DNA from: Pseudomonadota bacterium | Lineage (GTDB): Bacteria; Vulcanimicrobiota; Vulcanimicrobiia; Eremiobacterales; Eremiobacteraceae | Reading direction: 5' to 3' | DNA: 33,969 bases | Assembly (NCBI GenBank): GCA_021325335.1 | Contig: JAJPHJ010000037.1 | Location: 1 to 33,969, forward strand | Shown: positions 17,950 through 25,869 of the stretch, piece by piece | Position numbering within the stretch: position 1 is the first letter of the stretch | How the letters are laid out: the number at the start of each line of letters is the position of its first letter | The notes under the pieces: generated by a model | What the model was told of the DNA's origin: nothing | Seen by the model: only the letters and a program-made list of their open reading frames with translations | The model's database searches: none | Made by a program: the position numbers and the translations under genes

Positions 17950-18822
17950 TTAAGCGTAGGCGTCCTGGAGCGAGACGAGTTTCGGGTCGATGCGTTCAAT
18001 CGCAAGCGAGGCGATGGGCACGCTTTCCTTCGCGAGCGTGAGTTCTTCGAGCGTCGGGCGCAGCTCGCGATAGAATATGCCAAGGGGGATCTTGCCGGGC
18101 TGCATGAGCGTCGCAAAGGCGCGCGCGCGATCCGCTGGGTCGTAGTCCGCGATGTCCTCGACGTGATAGACGTTCTCTTTGAACCACTTGTAGGTGTTGA
18201 TCTTATTGAACGTCACGCAGGGCGACATGACCTCCACGATGGCAAAACCTGGATGACGAACGGCTTCCTTGATCATCTCCGTCATCTGCTTGGGCTCGGA
18301 TGAAAATCCGCGCGCCACGAACGTGCCGCCGGCGGCGAGGGCGATCGCCAGTCCGTTGACGGGGGCGTCGGGATTGCCCTCGGGGTGGGGGCCCGCCTTG
18401 AAGCCGAGCATGCTTGTGGGCGATGACTGCCCCTTCGTCAAGCCATACGTCTGGTTGTCCATGACGATGTAGGTCATGTTCGGATTGCGCCGCACCGCGT
18501 GGAGAAAGTGGCCGGCGCCGATGGCGTAACCGTCGCCATCGCCTCCGGCGACGATGACCGTGAGGTCCTTATTCGCAAGCTTCACCGCGGTCGCGGTCGG
18601 CAACGCTCTGCCGTGGACACCATGAAATGCGTAGGAGTGCAAGTAGCCTGAGATCTTGCCCGAGCAACCGATGCCGGAGATGAACGCGACGTTGCGCGGC
18701 TCGAGCGCGAGGTCGGCGCATGCCTGTTTGAGCGCCGCGAGCACGCCGAAATCCCCGCAGCCTGCGCACCACCATGAAGGCGTGGCGGTCGCGAAATCCT
18801 TTGGACCCAAGACGGTGGCCAA
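17950..18822 (-). CDS. korB: 2-oxoacid:ferredoxin oxidoreductase, beta subunit
   Basis: 'WWCAGCGDFGVLAALKQA', 'FISGIGCSGKISGYLHSYAFHGVHGRALPTATAVKLAN', 'VIVAGGDGDGYAIGAGHFLHAVRRN', 'DNQTYGLTKGQSSPTS' (TPP-binding subunit). Confidence 0.93.
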   Translation of the reverse strand: MATVLGPKDFATATPSWWCAGCGDFGVLAALKQACADLALEPRNVAFISGIGCSGKISGYLHSYAFHGVHGRALPTATAVKLANKDLTVIVAGGDGDGYAIGAGHFLHAVRRNPNMTYIVMDNQTYGLTKGQSSPTSMLGFKAGPHPEGNPDAPVNGLAIALAAGGTFVARGFSSEPKQMTEMIKEAVRHPGFAIVEVMSPCVTFNKINTYKWFKENVYHVEDIADYDPADRARAFATLMQPGKIPLGIFYRELRPTLEELTLAKESVPIASLAIERIDPKLVSLQDAYA

Positions 18823-18833
18823 TGTCTATCCTT

Positions 18834-20597
18834 TCAGCGCGCAGCCAAACCGGCGGAGAGCTTGAGCTCTCGCTGGACGGCCTCGATGATCTCGATCGGC
18901 CGGAACGGCCGGCCGTTGTACTTGCGCACGGGGTGCATGCGTGGCAGCGGCCCTGTCACATAGCGGATCAAGCGCTCGAGCTGACCCGAGAAGTTGTTCT
19001 CGACGACGAAGATGTGCGACGTGCTCTCGATGAAAGCACGCACTTCTTCTTCCGGAAACGGCCACAGGGTGCGCAGCTGCAGGAAGCGCGTGGGGATCCC
19101 CTGTGCCGCAAGACGGTCTTGCGCTTCGCTCACGGGTCCGCGGTTCGCCCCGAACGCGATGAAGGCCACGCCCGCGCTGCGATCGCCGAGGATGTTCGCT
19201 TTTGGCAGTTCGGTCCGCATGGACTCGAGCTTGCGCATGCGCTTCTCCATCATGCGCGCGCGGTTTCGGGCATCTTCCGTGATCACGCCTTCTTCGTTAT
19301 GCTCGGAGCCCGGCTCGAGATGCATGCCGCCCTGGACGCCGGGGATAACGCGCGGTGAGACGCCGTCGTCGGCAAACGCGAAACGCTTGTATTCGCCGAA
19401 GGTGACGCCACCGTTGCGCACGAGCTTGCCGCGGTCGACCGCGACCGCGTCGAGCTCCAAGCGCGGAATGGTCTCCTTGCTTTGGCAGAGCGCTTGCTCC
19501 GTGAGCACGAACACCGGCAGCTGATAGCGCTCGGCCAGGTTGAAGGCGGCCACCGTGAGATAGAATGACTCTTCGACCGTGCCCGGCGAGATGACGACCT
19601 TCGGGATCTCGCCATGCCCCGAGAAGATCACATGGTTGAGGTTGCTCTGCTCGGTCTTCGTGGGCATCCCGGTGGAGGGGCCGGCGCGGGCGCATTCGAT
19701 GATGACGATCGGCGTTTCGACGACGCCCGCGAGGCCGATGCCTTCGGTCATGAGCGCTTGACCGGGCCCGGACGTGGCGGTCATCGCCCGCACGCCGGCA
19801 TATGCCGCTCCGATCGTCATATTGATCGCGGCGAGTTCGTCTTCTGCTTGCACGACGATGCCGCCGTAGCGCGGCGCGTGTTTCGCCATCCACTCGAGCA
19901 CGTCGGTCGCGGGCGTGATGGGATAGCCCGCCATGAAGCGGCAGCCGGCCACGAGCGCTCCGTAGCCGATCGCGTCGTTGCCCATCATGAGCAGGCGCTC
20001 TCCGTCCGCTCGAGCTGCGAGCGCGTAGCCGGAAGGGCGGGTGAAATGCTCTTTGACGTATTGCGCGCCCGCCTCGATGGCGCCGATGTTTTGCGCCACG
20101 ACTTTTTCGCCCTTGCGCTCCCACAGCTTCGTGATGAGCCCGCGGATGATGGCCGGGTCCATGCCAATGAGCTGGCCGAGCACGCCGAGCGAGATGGTGT
20201 TGCGCACGAGCTCCAGGCCGAGCTGCTGCTTCGCGATGTTAGCGAGCGGCACTTCATAGAAGAACACATCGTCGCGGCGGACGTTATCGGTGAGCTTCTC
20301 CGTCGAGTTGTCGAAGATCGCGAAGCCGCCGGGCCGCATCTCGGCGATGTGCTTCTCGACGCATTCAAGGTCGAAGGCGACCATCGCGTCGACCATATCC
20401 GCAACGCCGTAGTGCCGATGTTCGCCCGCGCGGATGACGTAGTTCGTATGGCCGCCGCGTATGCGCGAGGGGAAGTCCTTGAAGGTGTAGACCTCGAGAC
20501 CCATGCGTTTGAACACGCTGGCGATAAGGTCGCCCGTGGTCAGACTGCCGTCGCCGGCCTGGCCGCCGAACAGCACCTCGATATCGTTCGTGATCAC
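18834..20597 (-). CDS. korA: 2-oxoacid:ferredoxin oxidoreductase, fused gamma-alpha subunit
   Basis: Gamma part 'IEVLFGGQAGDGSLTTGDLIASVFKRMGLEVYTFKDFPSRIRGGHTNYVIR'; alpha part 'CRFMAGYPITPATDVLEWMAKH', 'AEDELAAINMTIGAAYAGVRAMTATSGPG'. Start assigned to GTG at 20597; the ORF upstream of this is non-homologous-looking. Confidence 0.92.
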   Translation of the reverse strand: MITNDIEVLFGGQAGDGSLTTGDLIASVFKRMGLEVYTFKDFPSRIRGGHTNYVIRAGEHRHYGVADMVDAMVAFDLECVEKHIAEMRPGGFAIFDNSTEKLTDNVRRDDVFFYEVPLANIAKQQLGLELVRNTISLGVLGQLIGMDPAIIRGLITKLWERKGEKVVAQNIGAIEAGAQYVKEHFTRPSGYALAARADGERLLMMGNDAIGYGALVAGCRFMAGYPITPATDVLEWMAKHAPRYGGIVVQAEDELAAINMTIGAAYAGVRAMTATSGPGQALMTEGIGLAGVVETPIVIIECARAGPSTGMPTKTEQSNLNHVIFSGHGEIPKVVISPGTVEESFYLTVAAFNLAERYQLPVFVLTEQALCQSKETIPRLELDAVAVDRGKLVRNGGVTFGEYKRFAFADDGVSPRVIPGVQGGMHLEPGSEHNEEGVITEDARNRARMMEKRMRKLESMRTELPKANILGDRSAGVAFIAFGANRGPVSEAQDRLAAQGIPTRFLQLRTLWPFPEEEVRAFIESTSHIFVVENNFSGQLERLIRYVTGPLPRMHPVRKYNGRPFRPIEIIEAVQRELKLSAGLAAR

Positions 20598-20768
20598 TCT
20601 TTGGATTATCGGCCTTTTGGAGCAGATGGGCGGCGGTTGGGCGCATCTCCATGTGACATGGGTCCATTGCGCGCTCGCCGACCTTAGGTGGTTTCCAAAA
20701 GGCGGAGCGCCTTCCTGCGGTCCGGGCGATGCAAGGCACAGCCGAACTCGTGCGCGTAGTGGCCTCGC

Positions 20769-21587
20769 GTGAGCACGCCTGGGCAAAAACCAGATTTCGA
20801 TACGCTGGCGACCGATTACGCGAAGTTCAGGACGTCCTATTCCGAAACGCTTTTCGATGCGATTCTTGGCTACGCGCGACTTGGAGCGAGCGGTTGCGTG
20901 CTCGACCTGGCATGCGGCACGGGTCTCGGCTTGCTCCCCTACGTGCGGCGCGGCTTTTCGGTGATCGGCGTCGATGTCGCCCCATCGATGGTCGAGCAAG
21001 CGCGACGGATACTGCCGCCGCACGCGCACGTGGAATTCCGCCTAGGCCGCGCGGAGCAGCTTCCGGTCCCCGACGCTTCGATCGACCTCGTCTCCTGCGC
21101 GCAGGCCTTTCACTGGTTCGAACCGCACGCCGCGTTCGCGGAATGCGCGCGGGTACTCGTCCCCGGCGGCGCGCTGGCGATCTTCTGGAAACATGCGGCG
21201 CCGGGCGATGTGTTGACCGCGACGAGCGAGGCGCTCGTCCGGGAGTGGCTCGGAGAAGAAGCCGTGCGCAGGTCGCGCGATCATGCGGACGAGCACATCG
21301 CCGGTTGGCCGGTGTTTTGGCAACAGGTCGCGGCGCAGGGCGAACCGGCGCAGGGGCGCTCCTTCATCGACGGCCGTAAGGAGGTCGTCGAGTTCATGCT
21401 CCCGCGGACTGGGGAAGAATTCGTGGGCTACCAGCGCTCGCGTGAAAAGATCCGCTTCGTACTCGGCGAGCGCCGCGACGAATTCTTGGCGGAGCTCGAG
21501 CGGCGGCTGCGCGCGGAAGGACCGATGGACAAACCTATCGATCAGCGCCAAGTGCAGTACGTTTTCCTCGCACGAAAGGCGGCTTGA
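20769..21587 (+). CDS. Class I SAM-dependent methyltransferase
   Basis: 'VLDLACGTGLGLLPYVRRGFSVIGVDVAPSMVEQAR' motif I, 'LVSCAQAFHWFEPHAAFAECARVLVPGGALAIFW'; GTG start. Confidence 0.9.
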   Translation: MSTPGQKPDFDTLATDYAKFRTSYSETLFDAILGYARLGASGCVLDLACGTGLGLLPYVRRGFSVIGVDVAPSMVEQARRILPPHAHVEFRLGRAEQLPVPDASIDLVSCAQAFHWFEPHAAFAECARVLVPGGALAIFWKHAAPGDVLTATSEALVREWLGEEAVRRSRDHADEHIAGWPVFWQQVAAQGEPAQGRSFIDGRKEVVEFMLPRTGEEFVGYQRSREKIRFVLGERRDEFLAELERRLRAEGPMDKPIDQRQVQYVFLARKAA

Positions 21588-21677
21588 ACGAGGCAGGTTT
21601 CACATCCGGCGACTCGGAACTGCCCTGTCCCTCGCGGCCCCTGAGCGGTCGCTTCGCGTTGAAGGTGAGTGTGAACG

Positions 21678-22073
21678 ATGTTTATCTCTGTCGTGAGCTT
21701 GCCGGTCGATGACGTCGACCGAGCGATCGATTTTTACACGAAGTCCCTAGGCTGGGAGAAGACCATGGACGCCCCCATGCAGGACGAGAACAACAGCCGC
21801 TGGGTGACGGTCGCACCTGCGGGAGCGCAGACAGCCTTCTCGCTCATCAAGGGTGATAGCGGTTGGGGTCCAGGCAAGGCGGGCGGCGACACCGGCATCG
21901 TTGTGGAAGTCGACGACGTCTTTGCGGCCCGCGACCAATTCAAAAAGAACGGCGTGCAGTTCGAGACCGAACCATCGATCGAATTCTTCGGGGGCTGGGC
22001 CCGGTTCAAGGATTCCGAGGGCAACATCTTGGGGTTGCATTCCTCGGCGCCCGCGAACGTCTCCAACAACTGA
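21678..22073 (+). CDS. VOC superfamily (glyoxalase/bleomycin-resistance-like) protein
   Basis: 'VSLPVDDVDRAIDFYTKSLGWEKTMDAP...GIVVEVDDVFAARDQFKKNGVQFETEP...WARFKDSEGNILGLHS'. Confidence 0.9.
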   Translation: MFISVVSLPVDDVDRAIDFYTKSLGWEKTMDAPMQDENNSRWVTVAPAGAQTAFSLIKGDSGWGPGKAGGDTGIVVEVDDVFAARDQFKKNGVQFETEPSIEFFGGWARFKDSEGNILGLHSSAPANVSNN

Positions 22074-22093
22074 CGCGCGACAAAGATGTAGGG

Positions 22094-22113
22094 GTCGCAA
22101 ATTCATTTGCGAC
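22094..22113. repeat. Palindrome GTCGCAAAT-TC-ATTTGCGAC; core of repeat copy A (copy A spans 22085-22116)
   Basis: 9-bp perfect inverted arms; 26/32 identity over 22085-22116 with 30395-30426. Confidence 0.7.
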
Positions 22114-22118
22114 GATAA

Positions 22119-22147
22119 AAAGCGGCAAACGCATGGTTTGCCGCTTT
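22119..22147 (-). terminator. Rho-independent terminator between convergent VOC and PilZ genes, possibly bidirectional
   Basis: 12-bp perfect stem AAAGCGGCAAAC / GTTTGCCGCTTT with loop GCATG; on the minus strand it is followed by a T-tract (GCTTTTTATCG); the plus-strand T-tract is weaker. Confidence 0.85.
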
Positions 22148-22155
22148 CCTTGTGA

Positions 22156-22557
22156 TTAGGCGCGAGGCATCGCGAAGCCGACCTGACGGCGGCGTTGCTC
22201 CTCTTCGACGAACAGCGCGATGTGGCGGTCCCCTTTGGGCTCCACGTCCACGAAGCTCAGACCGCACGACCACGTGAAGCCGCGATCCTCTTTGACCGCG
22301 TGAGCCACCATAGCTGTCAGACTTCGACGCCCTGCGACGCCGACCGCGAATTCTACGAGCACCATTTCCCCCGGCCGAAGACGCTTCGCCAGGGTCACTC
22401 TCGCTCCACCCGCGCCCAATTGAGACAGCATCGCCGGATGCGTCGATCCGTCGTGGAAAACGATCTTCGCCGGCTCGCTCATGAGGATGCGCTGCCAACG
22501 CCGGACATAGTTCTTCGGCTGATCGTTGGCAAATAATCGACGAAAGGAATTCAACAT
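22156..22557 (-). CDS. PilZ-domain-like protein (paralog 1)
   Basis: 'RRWQRILMSEPAKIVFHDGSTHPAMLSQLGAGGARVTLAKRLRPGEMVLVEFAVG...WSCGLSFVDVEPKGDRHIALFVEEEQRRR' has a PilZ-like layout; start at ATG 22557 behind a GAGAGAG purine tract; ORF opens at 22623. Confidence 0.72.
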   Translation of the reverse strand: MLNSFRRLFANDQPKNYVRRWQRILMSEPAKIVFHDGSTHPAMLSQLGAGGARVTLAKRLRPGEMVLVEFAVGVAGRRSLTAMVAHAVKEDRGFTWSCGLSFVDVEPKGDRHIALFVEEEQRRRQVGFAMPRA

Positions 22558-22695
22558 ACCGGAGCTCTCTCTGCCGGCGCGCGCGAGGATATTGCTTGCT
22601 TGCTCTTGTGACCCAGGCCACACGTGATTTGTGTCACCGACCGGGGCACCGGGTCTGCCTGCATGCGCGCGCGTTTCATATGGGATGCCACCACT

Positions 22696-22703
22696 CTATT
22701 GTA
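22696..22703 (-). promoter_or_regulatory. Putative -10 element (TACAATAG) upstream of PilZ paralog 1
   Basis: TACAAT resembles TATAAT; similar TACAAT(A/G/C)G octamers lie upstream of other genes in the window; no convincing -35 found. Confidence 0.35.
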
Positions 22704-22753
22704 CACCGGGAGCGGTCGCAGAGCTTGAGCGCGGGATGAGAATGCGCGGCTTT

Positions 22754-23188
22754 TTAGTCGAAGCCCGGCGCTTGGGCAGGCGCGTCTGGCTGCAGCGTTC
22801 GACGGCGGGCCTGCTCGGACGCGATAAACGCGGCGATCCATTGCGTCTCGTGCGGTCTCAGGCCGAGAAAGCACAAGCCGCACGCGAAATAATAGCTCGA
22901 GTTCTCGCGCAGTGAGTAGACGATACGGGCGAGGATGCTTTGCCTGCCGTCGGGTCCGCGGTCGAGCTGGAGCTCGACACTGTCTCCGGCCCGCAGCTGC
23001 ACCGTTGTTTGCAGGCGTGCGCCGCCGACCGACAGCTGATTCACGATAACCGGCCTATCGGTTCCGTCAGCGAGCTTGACGTGCGCGGGCTCCTCGATCG
23101 CAAGGCGCGGCCATCTGCGGGAATAACGGTCTGGAGCTCTCTTGAGCAGCAGACGTTTCAATGAGTCGAGCAATCGTGATGCCCCCAT
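22754..23188 (-). CDS. PilZ-domain-like protein (paralog 2)
   Basis: 'RRWPRLAIEEPAHVKLADGTDRPVIVNQLSVGGARLQTTVQLRAGDSVELQL...YYFACGLCFLGLRPHETQWIAAFIASEQARRR' aligns end to end with paralog 1. Confidence 0.7.
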   Translation of the reverse strand: MGASRLLDSLKRLLLKRAPDRYSRRWPRLAIEEPAHVKLADGTDRPVIVNQLSVGGARLQTTVQLRAGDSVELQLDRGPDGRQSILARIVYSLRENSSYYFACGLCFLGLRPHETQWIAAFIASEQARRRTLQPDAPAQAPGFD

Positions 23189-23353
23189 TGTACAAGGACC
23201 CTAACCGCATCCCGTTTGTGTCATGACCGGCGTCATATGAACGAGCCGCGACCCGCCAAAAATCTGAGCGGCTGCCGTCTCCACGACGCTCACGGTGTAA
23301 TGGGGCGCCTAGCGGCGTTGTCCTACGGCCGTGAGGAGAGCGATCGCATTTTG

Positions 23354-23944
23354 ATGACGAGACCAGAACGAGTATTGGCCGTGGGCGGCCTCGGCATCGT
23401 CGCAAGCGCCATCCTCCTCTTCTCCTATGTGACCCATTCGAACGCAGACCCGCGGCCGGAAGGCTGCGGCATCAGCGCGCAGCGGTTCGATCAAACCCTC
23501 GATCAGTTGCGTTTCGCGAACTCGGCCCAGCACGCTCTCGCCCTTGCGCTTGAGTACTCCGCCCGTTCCCGCGTTTCGTACTACGACGAGATAAAAGCCA
23601 TGCGGCTCCAACGTGGCGGTGCCGCCGACCCGCGCGTCCAGCGCGACCTCGTACTGGCGTCGGTCATTCTGAGCGATCAAGAGTCGTCCATTAGCCGAGC
23701 TGAGGCGGTCGCCACCGAAGCGAAGCGAGAACTGTCGACAGGTTCGCCGCTCATCGCGCAAGCCTCGGCAGCATTGCGACAAAGCGATTGCCGCGCGCTC
23801 GCGCTGACGATGGCGCGGTCTGGGTGGCCCAAAGACCATCTCCTTGGCCAACTCGCATTGGCTGCGCGCCTCAACAGCACGGTGAGCGATCAGCTCGACG
23901 ACGCACTTGCGCTCATCACGCAAGCCAAGAACCTCGCGCGCTAA
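23354..23944 (+). CDS. Uncharacterised protein with a single N-terminal TM helix
   Basis: ORF 23216-23944; start uncertain (23237 or 23354). From 23354: 'MTRPERVLAVGGLGIVASAILLFSYVTHSN' TM anchor followed by an alpha-helical region. Confidence 0.6.
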   Translation: MTRPERVLAVGGLGIVASAILLFSYVTHSNADPRPEGCGISAQRFDQTLDQLRFANSAQHALALALEYSARSRVSYYDEIKAMRLQRGGAADPRVQRDLVLASVILSDQESSISRAEAVATEAKRELSTGSPLIAQASAALRQSDCRALALTMARSGWPKDHLLGQLALAARLNSTVSDQLDDALALITQAKNLAR

Positions 23945-24005
23945 CGCGGCGCTGGTTTTGTAAGACTATCCTTCATTAGAGACGGCGATACGGCGCCGGG
24001 GTGGC

Positions 24006-24206
24006 TCATGGGCGCAGCCGGGCGAGCCGGGCGGCGAGCTCCGCCGGATCGAGCGTGGCGAGCGCGAACACCTTGACCGCAACGCGCGCTCCGCGCACGA
24101 GCTTCACGCTTGCGACCGGCACTCCCAAGGCGCGCGCGAGCGCCTTCCTGCATGCTTCGGTGGCCTTTCCTTCGCGCGCCGGTTCCTTGACCCGGACTTC
24201 GACCAT
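24006..24206 (-). CDS. DUF167/YggU-family protein (5' end problematic)
   Basis: 'MVEVRVKEPAREGKATEACRKALARALGVPVASVKLVRGARVAVKVF' resembles DUF167; in-frame upstream codons also encode DUF167-like 'VAVRVKPGSKEPSIGASHG' without a start codon. Confidence 0.65.
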   Translation of the reverse strand: MVEVRVKEPAREGKATEACRKALARALGVPVASVKLVRGARVAVKVFALATLDPAELAARLARLRP

Positions 24207-24292
24207 GCCATGGCTCGCGCCGATCGAAGGCTCTTTCGATCCGGGTTTTACACGGACTGCGACGGTCGCTTGCTGCGCGGACTAGCCCTCTG

Positions 24293-25834
24293 TCAGGTTG
24301 AGAACCAACCTGATGGTTCGACGGCAAGGTTGACGTTGATCTGTTTCACCTCGGTGTATGCTTCAAACCCGTACGTGCCGAGCTCGCGGCCGATGCCGGA
24401 TTGCTTGTATCCGCCCCAGGGCGCCTCGTTGTAGGTGGGATGATACGTGTTGATCCAAGTGATGCCGGCTCGCAACTTGCGTATGACACGATGTGCTTTG
24501 GCGATGTCGTTTGTGAAGACGCCCCCCGCGAGACCGTAGATCGTGTCGTTGGCGAGTCTGATTGCATCTTTTTCATCTTTGAACGTCTGGACGACGAGCA
24601 CCGGACCGAAGATCTCTTCTTGCACGATCTTCATCCCCGGCTTCGTGTGTGAGAAGATGGTCGGCTCGATGAAGTTGCCCTTCTCTTCAAGCCCTTCGGG
24701 GCGGTGGCCGCCGCACTCAAGCGTCGCCCCCTCGGCGAGGCCCGTTTTGATATACGACTCGATTTTCTCTTCGTGCGCGCGACTGATGATGGGACCCATC
24801 TCCGTCTGCGGGTCGAAGCCGTCGCCGACCCGGATCTTTTTTGCCCGGTCCACGACCGCGCCGACGAACTTCTTGGCGATGGACTCCTCGACCAGCAAAC
24901 GCGAACCGGCCGAGCATACTTGCCCCGCGTTCGCAAAAATGCCGTAGAGCGCGTAGTCGACCGCCGTGTCGAAATCCGCATCGGCGAAGACGATATTCGG
25001 CGATTTGCCGCCTAGTTCGAGCGAGATCTTCTTCAGGTTCCCGACCGCGGCTTGCATGATAGCGCGGCCTGTCTTCGTTCCTCCGGTGAAGGCGATCTTG
25101 TCGACGAGATGGCTTGCAGCGAGTGCGTGTCCGACGATCGGCCCGGCTCCAAGCACGATATTGACGACGCCTTTCGGGAACTCGAGCTCTTCGATCCAGG
25201 TGGCCAAGCGCAACGCCGTGAGCGGCGTCAGCTCTGACGGCTTGAGCACGCAGGTGTTGCCGGCCGCGAGCGCCGGCGCAAGCTTCCAAGCCGCCATGAG
25301 CAATGGATAGTTCCAGGGGATGATCTGCCCGCAGACCCCGATCGGTTCGCGCACGACCATCGTCTGCGATGCCGCCGGCACTTCGAAGGTCTGACCGCTC
25401 GGCTTGGTGGCAAGACCCGCGTAGTAGCGGAAGCAATTGGCCGCGTCGGCCATGTCGTATTGCGTCTCCCGCAGCGGTTTGCCGTTGTTGAGCGTCTCGA
25501 TGCGCGAGAGCTCGTCCGCGTTCTCGTCGATGCGTTCGGCGAGCCGGAAGAGCAGCTTCGCGCGGTCTTGCGCGAGCGAGTCACCCCACGGACCTTCGTA
25601 AAAGGCATCGTGTGCCGCCTGGATAGCGCGATCTGCGTCTTGGGCCGTGCCTTCCGACACTGCCGCGATCTTCTGGCCGTTAGCCGGATTGATGAGATCT
25701 CGCGTGCCGCCATCGGATGCCGCGATCCATTCTCCGCCGACGTACATGAGGTACGTGTCACCGGCGCGTTTGAGGTTGGCGAGCAGCTCCGAGGATCGAG
25801 ACGCTCCTGCATAGGTGGTTTGCACTGTGGCCAT
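24293..25834 (-). CDS. NAD(P)-dependent aldehyde dehydrogenase (candidate gamma-aminobutyraldehyde or succinate-semialdehyde dehydrogenase)
   Basis: 'LELGGKSPNIVFADADFDTAVDYALYGIFANAGQVCSAGSRLLVEE' catalytic region; 'IIPWNYPLLMAAWKLAPALAAGNTCVLKPSELTP'; start at MATVQTTYAG (25834) with AAAGGAAA upstream. Confidence 0.94.
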   Translation of the reverse strand: MATVQTTYAGASRSSELLANLKRAGDTYLMYVGGEWIAASDGGTRDLINPANGQKIAAVSEGTAQDADRAIQAAHDAFYEGPWGDSLAQDRAKLLFRLAERIDENADELSRIETLNNGKPLRETQYDMADAANCFRYYAGLATKPSGQTFEVPAASQTMVVREPIGVCGQIIPWNYPLLMAAWKLAPALAAGNTCVLKPSELTPLTALRLATWIEELEFPKGVVNIVLGAGPIVGHALAASHLVDKIAFTGGTKTGRAIMQAAVGNLKKISLELGGKSPNIVFADADFDTAVDYALYGIFANAGQVCSAGSRLLVEESIAKKFVGAVVDRAKKIRVGDGFDPQTEMGPIISRAHEEKIESYIKTGLAEGATLECGGHRPEGLEEKGNFIEPTIFSHTKPGMKIVQEEIFGPVLVVQTFKDEKDAIRLANDTIYGLAGGVFTNDIAKAHRVIRKLRAGITWINTYHPTYNEAPWGGYKQSGIGRELGTYGFEAYTEVKQINVNLAVEPSGWFST

Positions 25835-25869
25835 TTTTCGTTTCCTTTGGCGCGACGTGCCGGTCGCAT

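Noticed and set aside
19614-20687. 357-aa plus-strand ORF opposite korA
   Set aside because: Shadow ORF; korA motifs are intact on the minus strand.
20699-20713. Hairpin AAGGCG-GAG-CGCCTT in the korA/methyltransferase intergenic region
   Set aside because: Only a 6-bp stem with no T-tract in the relevant position; expected by chance in GC-rich DNA.
20598-21029. N-terminal extension of korA ORF (MRVRRQYPSRLLDH...)
   Set aside because: It overlaps the start of the divergent methyltransferase gene and lacks gamma-subunit similarity; the conserved region begins right after GTG 20597.
25852-25867. GCGAC-N6-GTCGC inverted repeat in the patA/ALDH gap
   Set aside because: 5-bp GC-rich arms are common by chance here; no supporting T-tract or conservation evidence.
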